NCBI GenBank assembly: GCA_029570375.1
Contig: JAKPXB010000040.1
Coordinates: forward strand, 91,464 to 155,463
Source of the DNA: Bacillota bacterium
GTDB lineage: Bacteria > Bacillota > Clostridia > Saccharofermentanales > DTU023
Length of the DNA: 64,000 bases
Direction: 5' to 3'
The translations under genes were made by a program, and so were the position numbers. Below the pieces are notes generated by a model. That model ran no database searches and had not been told where the DNA came from. It saw only the letters and a list, made by a program, of their open reading frames with translations. Shown piece after piece: positions 51,060-60,898 of this stretch. Within the stretch, counting starts at the first letter, position 1, and each line of letters starts with the position of its first letter.

Positions 51060-53369
51060 TCAGCACGAAAACGGGACATTTTTATACTTGTGTCTCAGTT
51101 CTTCCAGTTTTTCTGCTGAAATGGATTCGCCGGCCCTTCGGCCGCAGCGTGGGCAGACATCGTTGATAATCCCCGTGTACCCGCAGACGGGATCGCGGTC
51201 GATCGGGTGGTTGATCGATCCGTATCCGATCCCCTGTTCTTTCATGAACAGAACGATTCTTTCAAATGCATTGAGATTATTAGCTATATCGCCATCGAGT
51301 TCCACGTAGCTGATATGGCCGGCGTTTGTCAGGGCGTGGTACGGCGCTTCGCGGCGGATCTTACCTGCCGCTGTAATCGGGAAATAAACGGGCACATGAA
51401 ACGAATTAGTGTAATAATCGTGGTCGGTTATCCCCCGGAGCTCTCCGTATTTCTTGCGGTCGATGCGGAGAAAACGTCCCGAAAGTCCTTCTGCCGGCGT
51501 CGCGAGCAGTGTGTAGTTGAGACCTTCTTCCAGGCTTCTCTCGTCACAGCGCTGCCGCATATGGCGAATAATCCTGAGTCCGAGATCCTGACTCGCGTCA
51601 CTCTCCCCATGGTGCATGCCTGTCAGCGCGACGAGCGTTTCAGCGAGCCCGATGAATCCGACACTGAGCGTCCCGTTGCGCAGCACTTCGCCGATTTCGT
51701 CGTCCATACTGAGCTGTTCCGATCCGATCCAGACGCCCTGACCCATCAGGAAAGGGTAATTGTAAACGTGTTTCCGGCACTGAATGGCGAACCTGTGCTT
51801 CAGCTGTCTGAAAACGAGGTCGAGCCTCTCGTCCAGTATCTGAAAGAATCGGTCTACAGACCCTCTCGCCTCAATACCGAGGCGGGGCAGGTTGACGGAG
51901 GTAAAGGAGAGATTGCCCCTTCCTTTTGTCACTTCACACGCCGGATCATAAACATTACCTATGACGCGGGTTCGGCAGCCCATGTACGCGACTTCCGTAT
52001 CCGGATCATTTTCGCGGTAATACGCGAGATTGAAAGGCGCGTCAAGAAAGCTGAAATTGGGAAACAGACGCTTCGATGACGTTTCAATCGCTTTCCGAAA
52101 TAGATCGTAGTTGCGGTCACCGGGACAATTGACACCCTCTTTGACCTTGAATATCTGCACAGGGAAAATAGGCGTTTCGCCGTTTCCGAGTCCTTCAAGC
52201 GTCACATCGAGCAAGGCCGAGATGACCATACGCCCCGCTTCCGATGTATCCGTGCCGTAATTGAGCGAACTGAACGGCACCTGCGCACCGGCGCGCGAGT
52301 TCATCGTATTGAGGTTGTGGACGAGCGCCTGCATCGCCTGATTTGTGTCATCCCTCGTCCTTTCAAGCGCCAGTTCAAGCGCACGGCTGAGATCCACCGT
52401 GAAATCGCCGGAGAGCAATTGCGCCAGATTATCCCGCATAGCAGGCATATCCTCGAGTTTGTCCAGCTTATTGACAACCTCCGCCGTCTTGTCCGCATCA
52501 AGGTGCTCTCCGGACAGATCCGCCCAGCCCTGAAGAATATTGAGAACTTTTTTCCTGAAAGTCTTGATGACACCGGGAGCCATCGCGAAGTCAAAATCGG
52601 GGATCGACTGTCCGCCGTGCATTTCATTCTGGTTCGCCTGCAGCGCGATACAGGCAAGCGCTGCGTAACTGATAATGCTCTTCGGCTCACGGAGATAGCC
52701 GTGCCCCGTCGAAAAACCATTGTGGAAGAGTTTATGCAGGTCAAGCTGACAGCAGGTCTCCGTCAGCATATAGAAATCTTTATCGTGAATATGAATATCG
52801 CCATTCGAATGGGCCTGCGCCATTTCCTCCGGGAGAATATAGTGATCAATAAAATACTTCGAACCCTCGGAGCCGTATTTGAGCATGGTTCCCATCGCCG
52901 TGTCAGCGTCGATGTTCGCGTTCTCCCGCTTCATGTCGACATCATGGGCATTCGCGAAAGTCATGTCCTGAAAGAGCTTCATGAGGTCATCCGCGGAATC
53001 GCGCCGCCTCGTATGCGCTTCGCGGTAGATGATAAAAGCCTTGGTCGTTCGGAAAAGGCGCTCAGAAAACAAGGTGTATTCGACAATATCCTGAATTTCC
53101 TCCACTGAAGGCGTATCAGAGGAAAAAGAAGAAACCACCTGGTCAGTCATCTGATCGAGCATCTCTTCCGACACATATTCGCTGGGAACAGAACGGTTGG
53201 CCAGTTCCATCGCGCGCCTTATTTTCGTGCGGTCGAACGCGGCTAAAGTTCCGTCCCGCTTAATCACGTGGGTCGGAACCGCGCGCGACGCGCCGCCTTG
53301 TTGGCATGTCTCCCGCGCGTTCGCGATCTCCGCTGAATGTAAAGTGCTCATCTCACAGGCTATTGGCAT
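51060..53369 (-). CDS. nrdD: Anaerobic ribonucleoside-triphosphate reductase, main chain
   Basis: ATP-cone VIKRDGTLAAFDRTKIRRAM; NGDIHIHDKDFYMLTETCCQLDL; Zn site VCGYTGIINDVCPRCGRRAGES; ends ..KYKNVPFSC*. Confidence 0.95.
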   Translation of the reverse strand: MPIACEMSTLHSAEIANARETCQQGGASRAVPTHVIKRDGTLAAFDRTKIRRAMELANRSVPSEYVSEEMLDQMTDQVVSSFSSDTPSVEEIQDIVEYTLFSERLFRTTKAFIIYREAHTRRRDSADDLMKLFQDMTFANAHDVDMKRENANIDADTAMGTMLKYGSEGSKYFIDHYILPEEMAQAHSNGDIHIHDKDFYMLTETCCQLDLHKLFHNGFSTGHGYLREPKSIISYAALACIALQANQNEMHGGQSIPDFDFAMAPGVIKTFRKKVLNILQGWADLSGEHLDADKTAEVVNKLDKLEDMPAMRDNLAQLLSGDFTVDLSRALELALERTRDDTNQAMQALVHNLNTMNSRAGAQVPFSSLNYGTDTSEAGRMVISALLDVTLEGLGNGETPIFPVQIFKVKEGVNCPGDRNYDLFRKAIETSSKRLFPNFSFLDAPFNLAYYRENDPDTEVAYMGCRTRVIGNVYDPACEVTKGRGNLSFTSVNLPRLGIEARGSVDRFFQILDERLDLVFRQLKHRFAIQCRKHVYNYPFLMGQGVWIGSEQLSMDDEIGEVLRNGTLSVGFIGLAETLVALTGMHHGESDASQDLGLRIIRHMRQRCDERSLEEGLNYTLLATPAEGLSGRFLRIDRKKYGELRGITDHDYYTNSFHVPVYFPITAAGKIRREAPYHALTNAGHISYVELDGDIANNLNAFERIVLFMKEQGIGYGSINHPIDRDPVCGYTGIINDVCPRCGRRAGESISAEKLEELRHKYKNVPFSC

Positions 53370-53388
53370 CCGTCCGCCCCTTTCGGAC

Positions 53389-53434
53389 TACATTATGTAG
53401 TGTATAGTTCCAAAGGAAGATACCATATGTAGTG
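53389..53434 (-). promoter_or_regulatory. Two NrdR-box-like elements upstream of nrdD
   Basis: TACATTATGTAGTG (53389-53402) and TACCATATGTAGTG (53421-53434), 32 bp apart in register. Confidence 0.7.
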
Positions 53435-53674
53435 GTAGACTGCAATTCCTGCCATGTTACATTCTTATGACAATGACTCGGCTTCCCCGGTGAGGAGCGC
53501 CCTTCGCGCACGCAAAACAGACGTCGTCCGGAAGAACGACTGACTTGAAAATGTGATTTTTCGCACGCGGATTAAAGCCTTCACAGAAAGAACCTTCCGT
53601 CAATCGACGTGGTATGATGACTCTGACGCTCGATGCCACAGGGCGGAACAAGGAAGGAACCTGTCTGAGAATCG

Positions 53675-54643
53675 ATGAGTGAGAAATTTAAAAGCGCGCT
53701 CATAATTGTGAACCCGAAAGCGGGACGGCACGGAGCCCTCGAATCAGCGGAGAGGCTGATCGGTGAGTTTCAGAAGGAGGGGGTCTCAACCTGTGAAGTG
53801 TTGACATCCGGCATCAGTCACGCGCGGCGTATCGCCTTTGACGAGGCGATGAAGTACGACCTGACTGTGGCGTGCGGAGGCGACGGCACGCTTTCGGAAG
53901 TGATTTCAGGCCTTATGAGGCTTGAGACTCCTCCGCCTGTTGGTTTTCTGCCTGTCGGTTCGACATGTGATGTCGCGAGAACTTTTCATCTGCCGTCCGA
54001 TCCCGTGAAGGCTTCACATCATATCCTGAACGGCATATCCTTCGCCATTGATATCGGGCGCGTCTCCGGAACCTCTCCGATTCTGCGCCGCGATCTGCCT
54101 GAGGGCGTCGTCCCCGCGAACGAAGAGCAGCTCCCCGACTACTTCACGTATATCACAAGCTTTGGAGCCTTCTCGGAGACGTCCTACGCGACAAGGCGGG
54201 ACCTGAAGAAGAAGCTCGGCCATTTCGCGTATGTCATCACCGGCCTTCAGTCTGTCCACAGCATTGAGCCGTCTTATGTCAATGTGATGATCGACGGCGT
54301 TGACCGGTCGGGTTCTTACATTTTCGGGGGTGTCATCAATTCTTTCTCCGTGGGCGGAATGATCAGGCTTGATGACGTCGTTTTCGACGACGGCCTGTTC
54401 GAAGTCATGCTGGTAAAGCCACCAAAAACCGCGGGCCAGGTGGCTAGGCTGCTCTCTCATCTGCTGTGGAGAAGAGGCGACAGCGCGGTAATCCGGGAAA
54501 AGGCGCGGGAAGTTATTCTCACCTTCGATAAACCTGTTTCGTTTACAATCGACGGCGAGTACGGCGGCACAAGGACATCGTGGCGCATTCGGAATATCCC
54601 GTCCGCGATCAGGCTGCGTATCGCCCGTCCGCCTTCCAACTGA
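53675..54643 (+). CDS. Diacylglycerol/lipid kinase (DagK-like)
   Basis: LIIVNPKAGRHGALESAERL; LTVACGGDGTLSEVISGLM; FLPVGSTCDVARTFHLP; FTIDGEYGG. Confidence 0.93.
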   Translation: MSEKFKSALIIVNPKAGRHGALESAERLIGEFQKEGVSTCEVLTSGISHARRIAFDEAMKYDLTVACGGDGTLSEVISGLMRLETPPPVGFLPVGSTCDVARTFHLPSDPVKASHHILNGISFAIDIGRVSGTSPILRRDLPEGVVPANEEQLPDYFTYITSFGAFSETSYATRRDLKKKLGHFAYVITGLQSVHSIEPSYVNVMIDGVDRSGSYIFGGVINSFSVGGMIRLDDVVFDDGLFEVMLVKPPKTAGQVARLLSHLLWRRGDSAVIREKAREVILTFDKPVSFTIDGEYGGTRTSWRIRNIPSAIRLRIARPPSN

Positions 54644-54786
54644 TATAGAAGCGCGGACGCAGCACTGTTCATCCATGATGGACAACGCCTGAAAGATAAA
54701 TACCGTCCATTGCCGCAAAAAGGCATCAGGACTCAGAACTGTTCGGCTTAGCCGTTTGCTTCGTTTCATAAAGAAAGAGGACTTAC

Positions 54787-55896
54787 ATGACACAAGCGAC
54801 AACGCGTTCCACGCTTCCGTCAAAGGAGCGGCGCCGCCAGGATGAAGACCTTGGCTTTCTGATCAAATACGAAAATGTCGCGTGGTTCGAGAGCGGGGTT
54901 GTCCGCATTCTCGACAGGCGCGTGTACCCAACGGAAATATCCTATGTGACCTGCCACGATGTCCGGGAGGTGGCACAGGCGATCGCCGACATGGTGACGC
55001 AGAGCGCGGGGCCATACACCGCCGCAGGAATGGGGATGGCTCTCGCCGCCTCTCAGTGCGCCCTTCAGCCGGAAGCCCTGCAGATCAGCTGTCTGGAGAG
55101 TGCCGCGGATATGCTGTCGACCGCGCGCCCGACGACAGAACCGCGGATGCGGAAAATAACGCAGGGAGCGGTCAAAGCGGCGAAGAAGGCATTTGCTTCC
55201 GGTCACGACGACGTTTCGGGAATACTTTTCCAGCTGGCTTTCGATTCTCTTGAACGCCGCTACGCGCGCATGTCCCTGGTCGGCGAATTCCTGATTTCTC
55301 TCCTGCCGAAACAATCTGTCATCATGACGCAGTGCTTCGGCGAGACGATTGTAGGCACTTCGCTGCGCGCCGCGAGAGAAGCGGGATACGAGGTCAAACT
55401 GTACTGCCCCGAGACAAGGCCTTACTTCCAGGGCGCGAGACTGACGGCCAGTCTCGCCGCGGATATGGGCTTTGATGTCACCGTCATCACTGATAACATG
55501 CCGGCTGAAGTGATGTCGGAGAAACACATTGACCTCTTCACCTCCGCCGCAGACGCGATTACGATGGACGGTTTCGTCGTCAACAAAGTGGGAACGCTGC
55601 AGATCGCTATTGCCGCGAAGTATTTCGGGATCCCCTACTTCGTCACCGGCATCCCCGACACTGTACGCCGCGGTGACATAACAATTGAACACCGCGATCC
55701 GTCGCTGGTCCTTGAAGCGCGCGGCATCCGGAATACAAAAGAGTCAGTGAAGGGGTATTACCCCTCGTTTGACATCACACCACCGCATCTCATCTCCGGT
55801 GTGGTCACAGACCAGGGAATCCTAACGCCCTATACGCTGTCGGCATACAGGTATCCTTCACCGGATGACGATTATTACGGAGGCCTTATCATCTAG
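54787..55896 (+). CDS. eIF-2B/MtnA-like sugar-phosphate isomerase family protein
   Basis: VAWFESGVVRILDRRVYP; QSVIMTQCFGETIVGTSLRAARE; YCPETRPYFQGARLTASLAADMGFDVTVITDNM; FVVNKVGTLQIAIAAKYFGIPYFV. Confidence 0.87.
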   Translation: MTQATTRSTLPSKERRRQDEDLGFLIKYENVAWFESGVVRILDRRVYPTEISYVTCHDVREVAQAIADMVTQSAGPYTAAGMGMALAASQCALQPEALQISCLESAADMLSTARPTTEPRMRKITQGAVKAAKKAFASGHDDVSGILFQLAFDSLERRYARMSLVGEFLISLLPKQSVIMTQCFGETIVGTSLRAAREAGYEVKLYCPETRPYFQGARLTASLAADMGFDVTVITDNMPAEVMSEKHIDLFTSAADAITMDGFVVNKVGTLQIAIAAKYFGIPYFVTGIPDTVRRGDITIEHRDPSLVLEARGIRNTKESVKGYYPSFDITPPHLISGVVTDQGILTPYTLSAYRYPSPDDDYYGGLII

Positions 55897-56197
55897 CCGT
55901 CCGGCGGCAAGTTTCCGCTCCCTAATATCCGTAGTCGACGAGGTGATAGTATTGCTTGTTCCGGCTAAGCGCCCATTGTTTCTGGTATTGCCGCATCGCT
56001 TCGCGGTCGAACAGCGCGCGGTTCGCTCCCGCTGAAACGGGAACACTCTCTGCGATCCCAGAGGTGCTTTTGTCTTTGGCGATAGCGGAAAGTTTCACGC
56101 CGCACCATGACAGGCGCTCACATTTTTGCTAACAGACCCGTAATCTTGTATGATAAGACTCAGGCAAGTGCCGAATACACGACAAGGAGGTGCGATC

Positions 56198-57241
56198 ATG
56201 TCTGACTCAAAGATTCGTCTTACCGCGTTGACCAAAGCAGGCGGCTGAGGATCGAAAATAGGACCGGCGGTCCTATCGGAGCTTCTTTCCGGATTGCCAA
56301 AGGTGGCAGATGAACGCTTACTTGTCGGTTATAGTTCTGACGACGACGCGTCTGTCTACCTCGCGTCAGAGGAAATCGCGATTATCCAGACGATTGATTT
56401 CTTCCCTCCTGTCGTCGACGACCCTTACGATTTCGGACGTATTGCGGCCGCGAATGCGATCAGTGACATTTACGCGATGGGTGCCACGCCGAAGACAGCG
56501 TTGAATCTGCTCTGCTTCTCAAACTGCCTCGATTTCTCGGTCGTGCGCAGAATTCTCGAAGGCGGAGCGGACAAGTGCATGGAAGCCGGCGTCGTCATCG
56601 CCGGGGGGCACAGCATCGAGGATGAGGAACCGAAATACGGACTCTCGGTCATGGGACTTTGCCATCCTGATAAAATCAGGCGCAATGACACACCGCGGCA
56701 CGGCGACGCGCTCGTCCTGTCGAAGCCGCTCGGCACAGGAGCACTGACAACGGGAGCTAAAGCTAACCTCGTCGAACCTGAAAACATACGTATCATGCTG
56801 GAGACGATGGCTCGGCTTAATAAAAATGCCTGTGAGGCGTCTCTTCCGTTTGACGTATCGGCTTCAACCGATGTGACCGGGTTCGGCCTAATCGGACACG
56901 CGGCGGAAATGGCAGGACAGGACAACCGGGTGACCCTCGTTCTGGAGAGCACGCGTATTCCGCTCCAGCCTCAGGCGATCGAACTGGCAACAGACGGTAT
57001 CCTCCCCGCCGGCGCTTACCGCAACCGCCATTTCGTCGCGGACCGTGTGTCTTTCGCCGACAGCGTGCCGCTCGCCCTGTCAGACCTGATGTTTGATCCG
57101 CAGACATCAGGCGGCCTTCTCCTCGCGATGCGCGAAGAAGATGTGGAACCCTACAGCGCGGCTGTACGGGACCGAGGCGAAGAAGTCTGGCGCATTGGCA
57201 AAGTCCTCCCCTGGGAAGGGATCCCCATCAGGGTGATCTGA
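56198..57241 (+). CDS. selD: Selenophosphate synthetase, selenocysteine-containing (TGA at 56246-56248 read as Sec17)
   Basis: AAGGAGG RBS; reading through TGA gives MSDSKIRLTALTKAGGUGSKIGPAVLSELLSGLPKVADERLLVGYSSDDDASVY; ORF track starts late at 56294 in the same frame (348 codons incl. stop). Confidence 0.93.
56249..56280 (+). promoter_or_regulatory. Bacterial SECIS-like hairpin downstream of the selD UGA
   Basis: ATAGGACC-GGC-GGTCCTAT (56258-56265 / 56269-56276) perfect 8-bp stem, GG in apical loop 18-19 nt after the UGA. Confidence 0.82.
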
Positions 57242-57455
57242 CCGGCCATCCGCGCCGCCCCCTATTTTCATCTACAGCTGACTGTTGTCAATCCGGGATC
57301 ACACGCCATCCTTCACCGGTTTTTGTGCGCATCTGGATAAACTTTCAGCGGATCGGATGTTTCATGAATGCCCGGTGAGGCGATGGGCGTTTGTCATCAC
57401 GGCATCCAGTGAATAAATGACGCCTACTAATTGAAATTTGAACAAAGGAGATTCT

Positions 57456-58562
57456 ATGAAAAAGAAAAACATTATCGCTGTTGTCGTGACAGGAGTTCTG
57501 CTCGGTTTTGCCGGCGTTTTCCTGATGACGAAGGGCAACCCGGGGAACATGGGTTTCTGTATCGCCTGTTTCCTGCGCGACACGGCAGGTGCGCTCAAGC
57601 TGCACACGGCGCCTGTGGTGCAGTACGTAAGACCCGAGATTATCGGATTCATCTTCGGATCATTTCTGATTTCACTGATCACGCGCGAATTCCGCGCGCG
57701 CGGAGGTTCCTCGCCTCTCACACGTTTCTTCCTCGGCTTCATGGTCATGATCGGCGCGCTCGTCTTCCTCGGATGCCCGCTCCGGATGGTCCTGCGCATG
57801 GCCGCGGGCGACCTGAACGCCTGGATCGGGCTCGTCGGATTCGTCGGGGGAATCTTTATCGGAACACTGTTCCTGCGCAAAGGATTCTCGCTCGGGAGAA
57901 CATATGAGAAAAATCCCCTTGAAGGGGCGCTCATCCCCGTTCTTCAGATACCTCTCTTTATCATGCTGGCCGTCAGCTCGCCTCTCCTCGCTTTCTCCGA
58001 GAAGGGTCCTGGCTCCATGCACGCAAGCATCTGGATTTCCATCGCACTGTCCCTGGTGATCGGTATCGCCGCCCAGCGCTCGCGTATCTGTCAGGCCGGC
58101 GGATTCCGCGATCTGATCATGCTGAAAGATTTCCACCTCTTCTGGGGCAACGCCGCCATCCTCGGCGTCGCGCTCGTCTATAACCTGATCAACAAGAGCT
58201 TCACGCTCAGCCTCTACCACCAGCCCGTCGCTCACAGCCAGTGGGTCTGGAATATACTCGGTATGGTTGTCGTCGGCCTCGGCTCTGTCCTGCTCGGAGG
58301 CTGTCCCATGCGCCAGCTCGTCCTGACGGGCACAGGCAATGTCGACTCCGGGATCACCGTCCTGGGCCTGATCGCCGGCGCGGCCTTCGCTCACAACTTC
58401 GGCCTTGCCTCCGGTCCTGACGCGTATGAAGAAGGAACAAATGTCGTCACCGGCGGCGGAACGACACCCAACGGAAGAATAGCGGTCATTGTCTGCCTCG
58501 TCATCATGCTTGTGATCGGCATCGCCTACACGAAAAAGAACCTGAAGAGTAAAAAGGCTTAA
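57456..58562 (+). CDS. yedE: YedE-like putative selenium transporter
   Basis: MKKKNIIAVVVTGVLLGFAGVFLMTKGNPGNMGFCIACFLRDTAGALKLH; AQRSRICQAGGFRDLIM; LLGGCPMRQLVLTGTGNVDSG; flanked by selD and yedF-like. Confidence 0.9.
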   Translation: MKKKNIIAVVVTGVLLGFAGVFLMTKGNPGNMGFCIACFLRDTAGALKLHTAPVVQYVRPEIIGFIFGSFLISLITREFRARGGSSPLTRFFLGFMVMIGALVFLGCPLRMVLRMAAGDLNAWIGLVGFVGGIFIGTLFLRKGFSLGRTYEKNPLEGALIPVLQIPLFIMLAVSSPLLAFSEKGPGSMHASIWISIALSLVIGIAAQRSRICQAGGFRDLIMLKDFHLFWGNAAILGVALVYNLINKSFTLSLYHQPVAHSQWVWNILGMVVVGLGSVLLGGCPMRQLVLTGTGNVDSGITVLGLIAGAAFAHNFGLASGPDAYEEGTNVVTGGGTTPNGRIAVIVCLVIMLVIGIAYTKKNLKSKKA

Positions 58563-58687
58563 GATCAATCCGGTAAGACAGGCCTGCGCCAACTTATCCC
58601 GGCGGCAGGCGATACGAAGAAAACAGCGCGGAAGGCCTGCCGACAGCATTAAATGAAATCCGCGCCGGTTAGAAAGTGAGAAAAACG

Positions 58688-58894
58688 ATGAAAACTGTTG
58701 ATACAAGAGGACTTTCATGCCCTGAGCCTGTACTCATGGTGAAACAGGCGATCGCCGAAGGAGAATTCCCCTTTGTCGTTCTCGTCAGCGACGAGACACC
58801 GAATGAAAATATCCGCCGCTTTGCCTCAAGCAAGGGCTGTACATTCGACGTTGTCGAAGAAGACGGCGAATACAAATTCACGTTCACAAAGTAG
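58688..58894 (+). CDS. yedF: TusA/YedF N-domain-like sulfur/selenium carrier
   Basis: MKTVDTRGLSCPEPVLMVKQAIAEGEFPFVVLVSDETPNENIRRFASSKGCTFDVVEEDGEYKFTFTK (CPxP motif). Confidence 0.88.
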   Translation: MKTVDTRGLSCPEPVLMVKQAIAEGEFPFVVLVSDETPNENIRRFASSKGCTFDVVEEDGEYKFTFTK

Positions 58895-58954
58895 TTACTT
58901 ACAGAATAACAGCAGCGCCGGCGGCTTCATCTCTCCGCCGGCGCTGCCGGCCAC

Positions 58955-59218
58955 ATGAGCATGACTGTGAGGCAGACGATGCACTATATAGCGACATTCT
59001 ATACGCATTTCGGCGCTCTCTCATTTCTGAAGCGCTTACGCGATCTGGGTGACAGCGAGGCAGCCATGATGCCCGCTCCGCGGAGATTGTCTGTCTCCTG
59101 TGGCTCAGCCGTCCGGTTTTCGCTGGACTTTGATGAGACGACGATGCCGGATGACGATACGGAAAGCGTTTACCGGATCGAAAAGGATGAATACATCGAG
59201 GTCTTCTCCAACCGCTGA
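58955..59218 (+). CDS. DUF3343-like putative Se/S carrier
   Basis: MHYIATFYTHFGALSFLKRLRDLGDSEAAMMPAPRRLSVSCGSAVRFSLDFDE; start may be 58979. Confidence 0.82.
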   Translation: MSMTVRQTMHYIATFYTHFGALSFLKRLRDLGDSEAAMMPAPRRLSVSCGSAVRFSLDFDETTMPDDDTESVYRIEKDEYIEVFSNR

Positions 59219-59411
59219 TACCGCCCTGTCCATATTTGCTATGATGGGATCAATACCAACATCACCGAAGAGGTGCCCGCGCTTCTTCCGCTGTCTTATT
59301 CTCCCTCTATAATCGGAGAGGGACGTGTGTTTTGATCAGCGGAACAGCCGCCGTACCGTTCGCGGTTTTAATAACCGCCGACGGATCCATATAGAAACCG
59401 AGGTCTACCGT

Positions 59412-60848
59412 ATGATCATACAAAATCTTTCCGACCTGCCCAAAGTGGATGAATTCATCCGCGACGATCGCCTCGCCAGCGCCATGGAAACATTTGGCTA
59501 TACACCGACGCTGAATGCGGTCCGGGCGGTCATCGACGACGCGCGGCAATCCATACGCTCCCGCTGTCAGCCGGCGCTGGCGGTTCCTGATTATTCACCG
59601 CTCACGCGGGATGAATTGATTGAGAGAGTGTTTGGCAGGCTGGAGCGGGAGTCAAAACCGGGAATTTATCCGGTGATCAACGCGACCGGAGTAATTCTGC
59701 ACACAAACCTCGGGCGCGCTCCTCTTGCGGAGGCAGCCGCAGAGGCTGTCCACCGGGCGGTCTCCACCTACAGTTCCCTTGAGTTCGATTTCGAACACAA
59801 GTCAAGAGGAAACAGAAACAGCCACATCGAGAAATTACTGTGCAGGCTTCTGAACGTTGAAGCGTCTATTGTCGTCAATAACAACGCGGCAGCGGTCATG
59901 CTCGCACTCTCGGCGCTCGCCAGAAACCGGGAAGTGATCGTCTCCCGAGGCGAGCTCGTTGAGATCGGCGGATCGTTCAGAATTCCGGAAATCATAGAGG
60001 AAAGCCAGGCGCTCCTGCGGGAAGTCGGGACAACGAACCGGACTCACCTACAGGATTATGAGCGCCTGATCGGCCGGGAGACGGCGGCTATACTCAAAGT
60101 GCACACCAGCAATTTTCGTCTGATCGGCTTCACCGAATGCGTTAAGACCGCAGACTTGGCAGACCTCGCGCATAAAAACGACCTCCCATTCATCTACGAC
60201 CTCGGAAGCGGGTGTCTGTCGGAACAGCTCGCCGCGCTGTTCCCGGATGAACCGACAGTCGCGTCCGCGATTGCCGATGGGGCTGACGTCATTTGTTTTT
60301 CCGGCGATAAACTGCTCGGCGGGCCTCAGGCCGGGCTTATTGTGGGAAAGGAGCGGTACCTTTCCTCCATGCGCACACACCCTCTCCTGCGAGCTTTCCG
60401 ATGCGGTAAAATGACATTAACCGCCCTCGAACAGACACTGCGGCTGTATTTTGATGAAGAGAAAGCGCACCGGCTGCTCCCTGTTCTTTCGATGGCGCTC
60501 GTCGATCCCACCGCGCTCAGGCAGCGCACGGAGGCTTTCGCGGAGAAATTGAAGGAAACCGGAATCCGGGCCTCTGTTGAGCCGTCAGGCATGACGATGG
60601 GCGGCGGGACAACACCGGAATATTACATCGATTCATTCGCCTGCGTTATTGATCCGGCGTTGAACAGCGGTACCCCGTCCCCGTCAGCGATAGAATCAAA
60701 ACTGCGCGACTGCTCTCCGCCGGTCGTCTGCCGTCTCGTGAAAGACAAACTGTATTTTGATCTGCGGACGGTGCGGGAGGAAGAAGAGGCTTCGCTCATC
60801 GGCTGTCTCTTGCGCGCCGTAAGAGGCGCGGTTCCCGGAACGGACTGA
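59412..60848 (+). CDS. selA: L-seryl-tRNA(Sec) selenium transferase
   Basis: GIYPVINATGVILHTNLGRAPLAEAA; RGELVEIGGSFRIPEIIEES; LREVGTTNRTHLQDYE; FSGDKLLGGPQAGLIVG. Confidence 0.96.
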   Translation: MIIQNLSDLPKVDEFIRDDRLASAMETFGYTPTLNAVRAVIDDARQSIRSRCQPALAVPDYSPLTRDELIERVFGRLERESKPGIYPVINATGVILHTNLGRAPLAEAAAEAVHRAVSTYSSLEFDFEHKSRGNRNSHIEKLLCRLLNVEASIVVNNNAAAVMLALSALARNREVIVSRGELVEIGGSFRIPEIIEESQALLREVGTTNRTHLQDYERLIGRETAAILKVHTSNFRLIGFTECVKTADLADLAHKNDLPFIYDLGSGCLSEQLAALFPDEPTVASAIADGADVICFSGDKLLGGPQAGLIVGKERYLSSMRTHPLLRAFRCGKMTLTALEQTLRLYFDEEKAHRLLPVLSMALVDPTALRQRTEAFAEKLKETGIRASVEPSGMTMGGGTTPEYYIDSFACVIDPALNSGTPSPSAIESKLRDCSPPVVCRLVKDKLYFDLRTVREEEEASLIGCLLRAVRGAVPGTD

Positions 60849-60898
60849 TCAACGGCAGAAGCCTGACATCTTAACGCCATAGACAATGGAGAAAAACT

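Noticed and set aside
51207-53108. Long plus-strand ORFs (290 and 263 aa)
   Set aside because: Antisense to nrdD
54014-55692. Long minus-strand ORFs (269 and 290 aa)
   Set aside because: Antisense to DagK-like and eIF-2B/MtnA-like genes
55897-56197. Possible selC (tRNA-Sec) near selD
   Set aside because: No cloverleaf, T-loop or UCA anticodon arm recognised here or in the other sel intergenic gaps; selC is probably outside the window
56294-57241. selD start at 56294 as given by the ORF track
   Set aside because: RBS-preceded ATG at 56198 with an in-frame Sec UGA restores the conserved SelD N-terminus
57672-58718. 348-aa minus-strand ORF
   Set aside because: Antisense to yedE; Asp/Glu/His-rich mirror-image composition typical of an antisense artefact
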